Assembly (NCBI RefSeq): GCF_001540865.1
Contig: NC_033621.1
Coordinates: 8,203,537-8,267,536 of the forward strand
DNA length: 64,000 nt
Source: Ananas comosus
Lineage: Eukaryota; Streptophyta; Magnoliopsida; Poales; Bromeliaceae
Direction: 5' to 3'
Shown here: positions 36,585 through 48,287 of the stretch, one piece after another
Layout of the letters: every line of letters begins with the position of its first letter
Numbering within the stretch: the stretch's first letter is position 1
Translations under genes and position numbers: made by a program
The notes under the pieces: model-generated
What the model was told of the DNA's origin: nothing
Database searches by the model: none
What the model saw: the letters and a program-made list of their open reading frames with translations, nothing else

Positions 36585-37165
36585 TATAAGGACTGAGATT
36601 TTGGTAGTGCAATTATACTCTCTGTTGACGATGTTCCTGTGTGTAATTTAATTACATAAGCACTCGTCAAGTTTCAGGAGAAAATGAGCTAAAATGGAGA
36701 AGATACGCGATTTTTAGTTTTTACTTAAGTGAATAGTAACTCCGATTTTCCGGAGAAGCCACGGAGTAGAGTTGGCTTTCAGCGCATATCGGACTCCGTT
36801 CATAGCGATCCAATAGCTTGTTTCGACCGGTTCAGCTATTTTGGAACCAATGGCACTGATGATTTCAGATCTGACGCACGATTTTCGAGAAAAAGGGATT
36901 TTATCGAAAAGAGGATTTTCGCTCTTTGCTGTTCTTGCATAATGAGACTTGTCGTGCTCTGTGTATGTGACCTAGAGTAAGGTGAGTGATGTTACACGTA
37001 CCTACTAGTGGTAGGAGATTCAAATTTGAATTTGAATCTAGGATTTAGTGGGATTACACATTGGTATATGTGTGTGGTTTTTTGGAAATTGGAGACCGGA
37101 CGGATTTCGTCGCAAATCAGCGATCAAACTTGATGAAACAAAATTGTAGCTTTGATGCCCTCGTC
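36585..37165 (+). mobile_element. Truncated 3' LTR of D1
   Basis: Matches the first 580 bases of the 5' LTR with roughly 3% differences by eye. The start has mutated to TATAAGGACTGAG. It ends at a 10-base stretch shared with the surrounding LTR type. Confidence 0.85.
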
Positions 37166-38511
37166 AAAGTAGTGAAGGCTTAAGTGGAACTTTAGAATAT
37201 GTGCCATGGGTCATTTGAACCTAGAATAAGTCATTGAGTATGACCTTAGTAAACCACTTTCCTTATGTATAGGGAATAGTGAGAGGACTCTATGTGAGTA
37301 TGTGTGGATATAGCCCATCATGATATTAAGTTTATAATTATTCAGGTTATACCAGCTATTGGTTAAAGTATGTCAACAAGTAGTTGATAGTGACGTATGA
37401 CTTGGGTACTACAGTGTCGACCTTGCGTCGAGTAGAGATTCTATGTTAGAGACATGATGAAATTGTGATACTTGTGCTATGGATTACAGCTTGCATGCCA
37501 TTATGCTCTTTCGCACACGCTTGTGGGGGTCGCGCCCCCCAAGCGAGCACTCCGGAGTAGCTTAGTGACAGATTGCTCACTTATGTACGAACCTGAGCGC
37601 CGAAATGGATTGCTGTGGGTAGTGTTGACTTCCATGGGGCCATTAGGCACAGCGCGGTTGGGACTTTACCTTGGGTAAGTCTCTTGTGAATTGGGTTATT
37701 ATGAGTCACTTTAACTTTAGATGGACATAGTAGTAAGTATACTTTATGTCATTGATCGAGTAAACTTAGTGATGAACAAGTTAGAAGGTTGACATCCTGA
37801 TTAGTTAGTAGCATAGTAACAGTATGTTTACACTCTTGCTAGTGTAGGATGTAACTACATGATATCATCTGATAGTTCAATGATAATGAGAATAATTGCA
37901 ACAGCCTGGCATATGACTAATCAAATTGTCTACCAACATGAATGATAGAACTTATCATGATAAACTAATGTTCACAACCTGTTGATAAATATATTTTGAG
38001 CAAATATTATAATTGATTTATTTCAATATCTGTTGCATTTACTTGCGTATTTATTTATTTTTACTCATGCCACAGTTGACCTAGTGGTGTACTTCGCCAC
38101 TCTCGGCAGCTTACCTACTGGGAACTATTGTTTAATAGTTCTCACACCCTTTTTGTTGTTGTTTTTACAGAGCCTTCCACAGCGGGAAAGGCTAGGGTTC
38201 CTGCCGAGGGGTCAGCGGCTAGCTAAAGCCTTCTTGACGTTAAATAGACAACCCTTATAAGTTTATGCAGTTTTCTTCAGTGTTACATATTGAGATCATG
38301 TAAATTGTACTTTACCCTTATCTGTTGTAATAGAGTTTTGGGTTGTATAAGTTTAAATTTCTAGTTATGCTCTGATTACCTAGTTAAGTTAAGATTTTGT
38401 TGCTACATTGTTGATTCTCTTTGTAGACGCCTAGTGTACATTGGGGTAGTTTGGTGTACACGGCGGGTCTGTGCACGTTACTGTGAGCTTCCGCTGAAGT
38501 TCAGGGCATGA

Positions 38512-40672
38512 CATGTTATATCCGGGGACGACATCTCGGTGGACCCAAAAAAAGTTGAGGCAATTAAAGATTGGCCTCGCCCGACAAGTATAGCGAAAAT
38601 TTATAGCTTTCTTGGACTTGCGGGCTACTACCGGCAGTTCGTGGAGGGGTTTGCTAAGATAACTACACCCCTAACGCGCCTTACCCACAAAGGAGTGAGT
38701 ATGTTTGGAGCCTCGAATGTGAGCGGAGCTTCAAGGAGCTAAAGGAAAGATTGACATCGACCCCAGTGCTTGCCTTGCCAACGCCCGGGGAGAGCTATGT
38801 AGTGTACAGTGATGCTTCTTATATCGGTCGCGGATGTGTTTTGATGCAAAATGGCCGAGATATAGCTTATGCTTCGTGTTAGTTAAAGAGTTATGAAAAG
38901 AACTACCCGATTCACGACCTCGAGCTAGCGGCGGTTATCTTCGCGCTAAAGTTGTGGAGGCATTACTTGTACGGTGAGCATTGTGAGATTTACATGGACC
39001 ACAAGAGTCTCAAATACTTGTTCACCCAGAAGGAGTTGAATATGCGACAGCGGCGGTGGTTGGAATTACTAAAGGACTATGACGTCATTATTCTATACCA
39101 CCCCGGGAAAGCAAATGTCGTGGCCGATGCTTTAAGTAGAAAGTCAGCAGAAAATTTGGCAACGGCAATTACACCCCAACCGGCATTGTAAAAAGAGATG
39201 CAACGGTTAGAACTTGAAGTGGTGGCACCGGGAGTGGTGGCGCTGGGAGTGCCAGCAACACATGCCACGTTGGTTGTGCAACCGACCTTGTTGGAGAGGA
39301 TTAAAGAATTGCAAACTTCTGATTCATATCTCCAAAAGATGTGGGGTGAAATTGAGAGCGGTAGTGCCGATGATTTTGGCATTGGGACCGACGGCACACT
39401 ACGATTTAGAAGTCGTTGGTGTGTACCTAAAAACGATGACCTACGGCGGGCGACTATGCAAGAAGCGCATCAATCTCCCTACAGCATACAACCGGGCGGC
39501 ACTAAAATGTATAAAGACTTGAAGCTACATTATTGGTGGTCGGGCATGAAAAAGGATATTGGAGAGCTTGTGGCGCAGTGCTTAACGTGCCAACAAGTAA
39601 AGGCGAAACGTCAGTTTCCAGCGGGGAAGTTGCAAAGCCGATCAATACTCGTTTGGAAATGGAAAAATATCGCGATGGATTTTGTAACCGGTATGCCAAG
39701 ATCTCAAGCCGGGCATGATACAATTTGGGTAGTTGTGGACCGGTTGACGAAATCGGCACACTTTTTGCCGATTCACACTACTTGGTCGGGAGACAAGTTA
39801 GCTCAGGTATATCTCGACGAGATTGTGAGACTTCATGGGGTTCCGGTGTCAATTGTATCGGACCGAGACCCTAGGTTCACATCTCATTTTTGGAAGAGCT
39901 TGCAAGATGCATTAGGCACACGGCTTGATTTTAGCACGGCATTTCATCCTCAAAGTGACGGTCAATCGGAGAGGACTATATAAATTCTTGAGGATATGCT
40001 TCAGGCGTGTGTACTTGATTATAAGGGCGGATGGCATGATTATTTACTGATGGCGGAATTCACGTACAACAATAGCTATCAAGAAAACATCGCGATGGCG
40101 CCATTCGAGACCCTTTATGGAAAGAAATGTCGCTCTCCAATACATTGGAGCGATGTGGGTAAGAGAGTGGCTCTTGGCCCCGATGTGGTGCGGGAGGCGG
40201 AGGAGAAAGTTCGCCTTGCCGGACAACGACTTGCGATGGTGCAATCTCGGCAAAAGAGTTATGCCGACCAGCAAAGGAAAGATATAGAGTTCGCGGTTGG
40301 AGACCGTGTATTCTTGAAGGTATCGCCGATGCGAGGAGTGAAACGATTTGGAGTCGGTGGGAAGTTAAGTGCCCGGTATGTTGGACCGTATGAAATATTG
40401 GAATAGGTCGGCGCGGTAGCGTACAAACTTGCATTACCACAGAGGCTTGCGGGAGTGGATAATGTATTTCATGTGTCAAATCTCCGCAAGTATGTTTTCG
40501 ACCCCAAGTATATTCTCTCGTATGAACTGTTCGAGCTTCAAGAGGATATGACCTATGAGGAGTTCCCGGCATTCATCGTCGATCGAGAGATGAGAAAACT
40601 ACGGAACCGTGAAATTCCATATGTTAAAATTCATTGGTGTAACTACGACGATCGGGAAGATACTTGGGAGTC
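38512..40672 (+). pseudogene. pol remnant of element F: RT end, RNase H, integrase, chromo-like tail
   Basis: Begins HVISGDDISVDPKK, the connection just after the RT palm, so the RT catalytic YVDD is absent. Next come the RT thumb/connection (FLGLAGYYRQFVEGF), a 1-base frameshift near 38697, and RNase H ([37 protein letters not shown] hold the acidic residues). The integrase follows: H2C2-type zinc finger (HQSPY...CLTCQQVK) and the D,D,E core (AMDFVTG, VSDRDPRF, SDGQSERT). Then a GPY-like region and the EDMTYEEF...DREDTWE tail. In-frame stops occur at 38880, 39189, 39981 and 40404. At 40672 coding jumps into copied flanking DNA, so the last residues are lost. Sense strand and position match gag of the same element. 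Confidence 0.92.
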
Positions 40673-40900
40673 CAGCTATCCTTATGTTCAATGCCATAGT
40701 GTTTCAACTACACTAAGTTCTTAAGTCGATGTCAAGTGTTTTATCTACACTAGTTTTCATGCCACTCGTCATGTATTCACTAACATCCATATGCCACTCA
40801 TCATGTTCTCGGATATAAACACTAAGTTTATCACTTGTTTAGCACTATAGGGCTCTATGTCACATCACTCTATTCTCATGCGTCCTAAGTTCTCATGTCA
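40673..40900. repeat. Copy of F's external left flank (22513-22758) fused to pol
   Basis: From GTCCAGCTATCC onward this matches 22513-22758 (part of LTR M), including the TGTCA duplication just before the LTR. It carries a 12-base deletion and scattered substitutions. An element interior should not contain external flank. The junction shares GGGAG with both partners. Confidence 0.85.
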
Positions 40901-43900
40901 TGTAACATATCGAAACCTTGGTAGAGATTATCGAATTTTAGCCAAAATTGGTTAAAGGGCCGAGAGAAATGGTTGGACAAGTTCCATTTAGTATTCCAAC
41001 AGTGTTAGAAGGGTTAAAGATGAGTTTAAAAGAGTTAGAAAGGTTTTTGCATTGATTGGAGTAAAGTAGAATCGAAACAATGCGAAAAACTGCAGTCTGG
41101 GCAAAGTGTACCGGTACAACATCAATGTTGTACCGGTACAAAATGGCTGACCAAGAGAAGGCTGCTCTCGGGTTTGCTCTCTGCGCGATCGTGTTACCGG
41201 TGACAGGTTGAAGTGTACCGGTACACTTTGGTCTGGCAGCAACAATAAGGTCTGTTGCAAATACAAATGTTTGTGGGGCTTTGTTGCAATTGTGGCAACC
41301 TATAAATAACCCAACCCCTCTCCCCTTCACAACAAACACTCCAAACCATCTCTCCCTCTCATTTCCCTCTTTCTCTCTCTAGAGACCTCACTCTAGGGCA
41401 AGGAGTTGAAGGAGAAGAAGACATTGAAGGAGATTTTTGAAGGATTAGAGGACCTAGGAGCTCTCCAACAAGGTGGACCTTGGAGGAGCTTGGGCTAAGG
41501 TGAGTTTTATGCAAGAACATTTCTAGGGTTTGGATTTTACCCTTAATCTTAGTGTTTTGGACTTCTTGCAAACTTAGAAACCTTTTTGAGACATGAGCTC
41601 CATGAAAATCCATGGAAGCTCCATGTGCTCTCATGGTGGTCATCTAGGGATCATGTTAGATGCCCTAGGAATGGTACAAATAGGTTGGAAATGGTATTAG
41701 AGAGCTTCCTAGATGATTTTAAGCTAGTATTTGCTTAGTTACAAGATCAATCTAGAAAAAATCCATATATGGCATTGTTAGGGCACCAAATTTGGGGCTT
41801 TTGCCTCCGATCGTTTTCGAGATAAATTGACCTCATAAAAATCTAATTAGGGGTATTTCCGACGCATTGGTGCGCTCGGTTCGGGAAAACGAAGAGTCTA
41901 TGTAAAGATATTTAATAAAAAGCCTAATTTGGCACTATTTTAGTACAGATCGCCGCAGCATGCGGAATAGGAGTCTAAAAATCACGAGAATCGAACCCCA
42001 ACTCCTCTACTACTATTCGAGGTGGGGAGTGCGCTCCGGAATCGTTGGATTCCCTTCTATGTCTATCTCACCTTTTATTTGAGCATTATGTCAATAGTCA
42101 TTCATGCATATTAGGGTTAATTACATGTGAAAGATGGTTGGATTTCAATTACATGCTTCTAACGTAGATGAACATAGAGATTGATATGAACCATAGTGGA
42201 CATGTTTGTGGAACCTTATACTTGTGTGAATGTGAGATTGAGACTATGATAATGGTAAACAAAGATGACATTGGCAATAGATACAAGATTGGCATCGAGA
42301 AAATGATAGTTAAACAAGGTTTAACCATTAGTGGCATAATGACAAGAATAACCTAGAAATGGCAAATATGATAAGGTAGAAACCTATCATTGGTTTTGGC
42401 AGTGCTTAGGGTCCCTCGGGTCTTGCAGTGCTTAGAGCCTCCTCGAACAAAAGGGATTTCAGGTTGTGAGTTATTTGGGTTAACATGGTTAACCTGTCAT
42501 GCCCCAGGGCCAATTTTTAAAAGCCCTTTTAAAATAAATACGATATTTGAAATCAGAGTTGCGAAAAATGTGCCCTTTTTTTTTTCAACCTGGCCCCTGA
42601 GACGTATAGACCCGCCACAAATACAAAGTTCCTCTGCGTACTCGAATAGAGTCTCCTTTGTATTTTCACGGCGTACCAACAGCTACATCAGGATCTCAAC
42701 CACAACCTACATTTACCAATCAACAACCAATCATGCTATGCATTTCCATACAGCTAGTGATCCTTAGAAATTATGCATGCTTCTAAACACTCCTTAGGCG
42801 CTGGATGATGCAATGCACAATACAACAAGCATCCTATTTAAAAGTGCTCCCCATCCGGAAGCTTTGTTTTTAAACTCTATTCATTCATTCATAAAAATTA
42901 TTTGAAAACCTTTTAAAACTGTTTCCCACTCGAAAACTCCATTTTGAAAACCGACTACCTCGAGGGGTAGAAAACCACGATGTATAAATACACAAATTCG
43001 AGAACTAACTATCCATAAAACCAAAACCACAAATCCATAGCTCTAGTTGCATGCAATGGAAAACCAACTCAACTAGTTCTGTCACGACTCGAGACCGCTA
43101 CCAATTTGGTCCGGTTTGGGCGCGTCGAACAGACGCCGAGCGGATAGCACCTCCCCTGTCCGCCCAAGGCTAACCAACCAGATCATGTACAAGAATTTGC
43201 CCAGGAATAGAAATTCTATACATACATAATCAACGAAGGACACAACAAGTGTGAACAACTAAGAGCAAGAGTCATGAGTGCATACAAGTGAACAAAAGAG
43301 AGATTCACTAGCTATTACACCACATTGCATTCATTTACATCATTTACATTACATCTTTCCAAAATGAATACAATTGCTACTAGGTCATCATCAAAATACA
43401 TACATAGCTCTCCAATCCTCACCTACATAAGTCTCTCAATACATAGGGTAATGCTAATGCAAAATAGGAAAGCTACTATGTACTACTGCTCGGGCGCGAT
43501 GCCCTTGCCGCGGTCCTCGCCCGACGTACTCGTACTAGGCCCTGCAACAAAGTGGGGTGAGAACTATTGTCCATAGTTCCCAGTGGGTTTGGCCGCCGAC
43601 TCCACCGATCTCCCCACTAGGTCCAGGTGGGCAAAGTAACAACAGATAGATAGATAGATATGTATCTGAAAGCTGTAAATGCAGTAGTAGGAAAACCTAT
43701 GCTACTATGCCCAAATCATGTGTAATATATGCATGCATCATATAGTAAATGGTTTACTAACATGCCACTATGTCCACTACAATGTCCAATAAGCAAATGT
43801 TCGATGACAGTGCTATTCTCTTATTTATCCAATCTTTGGCGATCCCTTAGGTTCGCCCACGACTCACCTCGCCATCCCGTATGGTAAGGAGACTCACCTC

Positions 43901-45185
43901 GCTCTCAAACTCGGGACTGTCTGCGGGATATCAACTCTGCCCCTCTCGTACCATACTCCGGAGTGCACGACGACTTGTGTGGCGCGACCACTACAAGTAT
44001 AAACAGACTGTGAGCTTGATCCATCCTCTCAACTCGAGGATACCCAATCAACTAGGGCTAGTAGTCACTCGGGAATCCACCTATCCCAATGTCCATGTGT
44101 AAGTGTTTAACTACACTATGTTCTCTGTCCAACGAGTCATCACTAGGGAGTCCATCTATCTATAAGTTCACAAACCACTAGTGTCACTTTACACTAAGTT
44201 ATATGCCACTCGTTCTGTTCATTTGTCAACCACATGCCACTCATTATGTCAGTAGGAACCATCGAGTCCATCTCATTTCCTTGGCACTATAGGATTCAAT
44301 GTCATGACCCAATCCTTACCTATCCATAATACCAAGCATTCAACTCACACTATGATATCAATTAGAAAGCATAAGGAATGGAAAACAATGCAATCCTACA
44401 ATGCAACATGCAAGAGATGTGAGATCATGGTATACTAAGACATAGAGAGGAACCCGGTTGCTTCGGAATGACACCACCCACCTTTCGACGATGTCGGGGT
44501 GCTAAGAACGCTATTCGGCACTTGCTTCAACGTCGCTTCGACCTCCTAGGTGGAAACGAAGCTCGGTCGGTCTTGTTTTGCCGATAACTTTTCACCGGCT
44601 CGACGAATACTCAATCTGTCTTCGCCAACGCGTTTAGACACCTAACAATTAGGTTTAGATGCTATCAATTTAGATCAAACCTCACTATTTAACAAAACCC
44701 CAATTTGGAGCCCTAGGTTTGCATCTATGCAATACACCTCATCAAAGCTCTAGATTCTAATATTAATCAACTATTAAGCATGCTAGAACCCTAACCAAAC
44801 CCATTCTAGAGCTAAAAATCCAAGCCCTAGGTTTCTACCATCGAAGAGTTTAGAAGCTTACCTCCTAAGCTTGCTCCAATGGTGAGAGAGGAAGAAGAAG
44901 AAGACCAAGGCCTTCTCTAGCTTGCTTCTCCTTCTTCTCCTTCCTTTCCTTCTTCTCCTTCTTCACTTCAAAAGAGAGGGAGAGAGAGAGCTTAAAGAGA
45001 GAGAGAGAAAGAGAGAGAGATGTGTTTGGGTGTGGAAATGAGGGCGGGAGAGAGTAATCTCCCATCTATACCCCTCACTAATGTCACAATTGCCTAATAG
45101 CCCCTCCACTTTCTCTCACACTGCCCAAATTGGGCAATTTTCGAGCTCGGGAATCGGTCTGTCCCTAGAGGGACCGGTCCCTGAG

Positions 45186-46389
45186 TGTAAGATATGAATC
45201 CCGAGGATCTAAAAGGTAAGTAACACCTAGAGGGGGGTGAATAGGTGTAAAAACGGCAAACTCGAAAATCTCGATGCAAATGAAACAAAGTAGCGGAAAA
45301 TAAAACAGCACATCAAGAATTTAACGTGGGAAAACTCCAAACGGAGTGAAAAACCCACGGGACCGATCACGCGAAGAAAATTCATTAAGAAAACTTGAGT
45401 ACAAGTGATTTTGACAAAAATACACGACTCAATTTATCGAATTCCCGTTGATGGTGATCTTTGCCGGTCCTCGATCGATAGGAATCCTCCAACCGATCCT
45501 GCTGCAACTCCTTGCAATGTCAACGCCTCAATTCCTCGAAGCGTCCACCGAATCCTCGGCTTCACGCGGGATCCACGCGCCAAACCTCCTTCCGGAGCTA
45601 GTAGAATCGAAGATTTGTAGTGATTTAATCTTTGAATCCCATAAGCTATGAGGGTTCGTCTTCTAATCAAACATCAACTCGATTCTCGAATAAGATCTCA
45701 AGTAAAATCGAAGAACCAAGTCGAATGTTGATTTTTTGAAACTAGTTATGTGAATAGAAGCGGAAAAACAAGTTTCTAGGGTTTAGAAATAGTAAATATT
45801 CAAAGCCTTAAACTTTAAGATGATCCCCATAGCTTATTTATATGTTTAGAAAACTTAGAAGTAGACTAGGATTGCAAAAAGTCTTTTTTAAAAACATATG
45901 TCGTCCTCAGAGACCGGTCCTCTCGAGGAGACCGGTCTGTGAGAGACTGGTCTCTCAAGTGAGGAACCGGTCCCTCGCTACGTGTTCAAAAACACAACGT
46001 TCGGGAACCGGTCTCTCAAGCTTGAGACCGGTCCCTCGCTGCGCGACAGAATTACCAAGGTTCGGGAATCGGTCTCTCATCTCAGGGGACCGGTTGCATC
46101 AAAACTCACGCAGTGAGGACCTTAGGGGAACCGGTCTCTCCAACTCAGGGACCGGTCCCAGAACACAGAAAAGTTCAGTAAAATAGTTTTAAAGCAATCT
46201 AAGCCTTCTGAACTTATTCTAATTAAGTATCTTCACCACAAATGATCTTATCTTCATACCTTAGGTGCCGAACTTTACGAATGGATCTTTGTTCTTCAAT
46301 TTGAATCTTTTTTTTAAAAACTTCCGCGATCAACTCTTCAAGACTCCATTCAACATTATGAAATTCGCCAACCTATAAAATCCTTAACA
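45186..46389 (-). mobile_element. 3' LTR of the Sirevirus, 1204 bp
   Basis: Minus-sense start TGTTAAGGATTTTATAGG, end CATATCTTACA. Near its end is the inverted motif CACCTA...TAGGTG around a run of Gs (plus strand 45220-45243), which is widespread in Sirevirus LTRs. Unlike textbook Sireviruses it contains a ten-site ACCGGT array (45908-46160). Confidence 0.88.
45908..46160 (-). repeat. ACCGGT palindrome array in the copia LTR
   Basis: Ten sites, eight exact ACCGGT and two variants (ACTGGT, ATCGGT), usually as pairs GGGAACCGGTCTCTC ... GAGACCGGTCCCTCGC. Spacing and flanks are like those in gypsy LTRs P, E and N. Confidence 0.9.
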
Positions 46390-46405
46390 ATCTCCCCCTT
46401 TGGCG
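46390..46405 (-). other. Polypurine tract of the Sirevirus
   Basis: Minus strand CGCCAAAGGGGGAGAT sits directly before the LTR start. Confidence 0.85.
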
Positions 46406-46745
46406 ATTTCGTGACAAAATATACTACAATGCTCGTACACAACTTAGAAACAATGAAAAGAAGATCATCGCAATCACCAAACGATAATCTCCTGCATGGT
46501 CGATCCAATAAACGAAAATTACAATTTTCATACCTTAACACAGACTCTATGACTTAGACATGGAGTCTTGAAGTCTTGAATTATTCCTGCAAAAATATTC
46601 TTAAAACAAAAATCAAGATTCAAGTATACTTATCAAGATCAAACATAAACGTCAAAATAGTACCAAGTTATAGTTCATAGTCAAGCACCTAAGCAAACAT
46701 CTAAACTAAATTTACACAACTAAACACAACTAAACAAAGTTCAAC

Positions 46746-46856
46746 TAAACAAAGTGCATCATCTAAGCTAAATGCGTCATCATCATCTAAATGCGTCATC
46801 ATCATCAAGAACTTGCGTCATCATCTAAATGCGTCATCATCATCAAGAACCATCAT
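46746..46856. repeat. Tandem repeat, ATGCGTCATCATCATC units
   Basis: Four to five copies of a 16-30-base unit containing GCGTCATCATC lie between the two polypurine tracts in the 3' untranslated part of the Sirevirus. Confidence 0.75.
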
Positions 46857-46860
46857 ATCA

Positions 46861-46880
46861 TCTCCCCCTTTTTGTCAGAA
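46861..46880 (-). other. Upstream extra polypurine tract
   Basis: Minus strand GACAAAAAGGGGGAGATG, about 470 bases upstream of the LTR and just after the third ORF. Extra conserved polypurine motifs are reported for Sireviruses. Confidence 0.65.
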
Positions 46881-46916
46881 AGCGCCAAAATGACAAAAGG
46901 AGGAACCCCGCAACAT

Positions 46917-48287
46917 CTAATATGAAGCATCTCCTGGAGGTAAATCTGCTCGGCAACATCCTAACTTGTCAAAAATCATATTTAATAACCGCTTCATCTT
47001 GCTCACATCCTTCCGTATCGCAGCTTGCTCCTCAGACAGTTTCTGAAGCTCTTCAGATAAACGTTGTTGCTCACGATACACAGAGGAAACTGAGATATCT
47101 TCCTCTGAAATGTCCATAGAAGGACGGGAAGAAGTAGCAGTTGCAGGAGGTGGAGCAGCAGAGGGGAAGAAGCGCGCTGAGACGGAGTACGAAGCTGCAC
47201 CGAGGACTTCACAAACGTCCTCTCATTGATCCGACCCAGGCTGTGCTCATAAGATGTACAACGAACATCCACGTCATGAAGTTGCAGAATCCTCATGATT
47301 ATCAATGGAAATGGCAGCCTTTCATTTTGTCCCGAAGTCTTGATATCCTTTGCCATTCTTCGCCAGATTAGAAACGGAATATTCATATTAATATTTTTGG
47401 CACTTACAATATCCGGTCTACCCAAGAGATACATGTATAGGATGCGATCCCATCTCAAAATCTTCGTGTTTGCAAGAGGCAAAATGTTGTAGCAAACCAC
47501 GAAATTCAAAAACCTGTACTCCATTTTGAAATTTTTGGACATAACCATAATGCCATTTGATTTAGTACCCGGCGTACAAATAGTGTTCACGATACGGTTC
47601 CAATCCTGAAGGGAGTCAAACCCAGCTTGCAGATACTCCACTCCTCAGTCCTTGCTTCCATTCCTAGCACAGACGCTATCATGTCGGGAGTAATTGATAA
47701 CTCAACACCACATACGGAAGTAGTGAAGACGTACGGGCCGCCGTCGGAATCACTCAAGTGACCTGCTCTCATATAGAATTCTCTGATCAACTCTAAACAG
47801 AAACCAGTTTGTTCCGGAAAATCACAAATCTGATGAAGATTTTCTTTTTCAAATAAATCCTGAAATCCCGGCACACAGCTAATAATACTGGCAACGCCAA
47901 CATCGCGTTCACCAATACAATGCTTCGACGAGTACATTGACCGTTGAGCAGACGGAACATCTTGCAGACTGTGACGCGGTGGCTCAGAACCTGGTTCTCG
48001 AATTTCAACACCACCAGACTTGCGACGACTGTCAGATGCCTTTCCTTTTCCTTTTTCCTGAGCTTTGCCTTTCCCTTTTTCAACAGCTTTTCCTTTGCCT
48101 TTTCCCTTTCTTGTATCCTTTTCCTTAGTTAACACCTCTGGAGAAAAGCCTCCCAGTCCGGCTCGTCCTCCTCAGCCTCAGATTCATCACCTGGAGCATA
48201 TTCACTCCCTTCATCTTCCGGTTGAAGCTCAACCGGCCGTTTAGCCGCGGAGCGCTGACGTTTGCTTTCGTGACCACCCCCAGCCAT
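46917..48287 (-). pseudogene. Sirevirus third ORF, putative-plant-transposon-protein type, frameshifted
   Basis: Chosen start is MAGGGHESKRQR at 48287. It opens with an acidic stretch (EDEGSEYAPGDESEAEEDEPDW), then a KGKGKGK/EKGKGK basic repeat. A core follows containing FPEQTGFCLELIREFYM, VCGVELSITPDMIASVLGM, DWNRIVNTICTPGTKS, RDPI-like RWDRILYMYLLGRP and LPFPLIIMRIL. The core resembles the domain called 'putative plant transposon protein' in plant proteomes. A Pro/Ala/Ser linker (PSAAPPPATATSS) and a coiled-coil tail (QQRLSEELQKLSEEQAAIRKD) end it. One-base shifts near 48130, 47640 and 47170 break the frame. It lies in the env-like position after pol. Function is unknown; no signal peptide or membrane segment argues for an envelope. 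Confidence 0.75.

Larger units (their letters stand above)
29652..37165 (+). mobile_element. Element D1: giant-LTR gypsy, probably non-autonomous
   Basis: 5' LTR 29652-34116 (4465 bases), primer-binding site 34125-34137, interior of about 2.4 kb without pol, polypurine tract 36567-36581, and 3' LTR 36585-37165 cut short. The two LTRs agree closely over the shared 580 bases. The interior shows only a damaged CCHC-like knuckle, so mobilisation would have needed proteins in trans. The 3' LTR stops at ATGCCCTCGTC, a string also present in the host LTR type, so the end was lost by recombination and no second AAGGT duplication remains. Confidence 0.82.
28345..38513 (+). mobile_element. Old Ty3/Gypsy 3' LTR (G-like), split by element D1
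   Basis: Begins TAGTACACTGAACTTTGG, a decayed form of the LTR G start. Ends CAGGGCATGACA at 38513, directly abutting F's pol codons. Palindromes at 28676-28712 (one ACTAGT variant, one exact). The hairpin CTACTGGGAACTATTG...ATAGTTCTCAC is at 38114-38147. Exposed parts are 28345-29651 and 37166-38513. The five bases after it (TGTTA) have no partner on the left: the element's 5' half is missing. Confidence 0.7.

Noticed and set aside
38512..40672. Pararetrovirus insertion
   Set aside because: RNase H is followed by a D,D,E integrase and chromo-like tail between LTRs; pararetroviruses lack integrase.
46917..48287. Third Sirevirus ORF as a viral envelope
   Set aside because: No signal peptide, transmembrane or fusion-type segment is visible; features are a basic repeat, a transposon-protein-like domain and a coiled coil.
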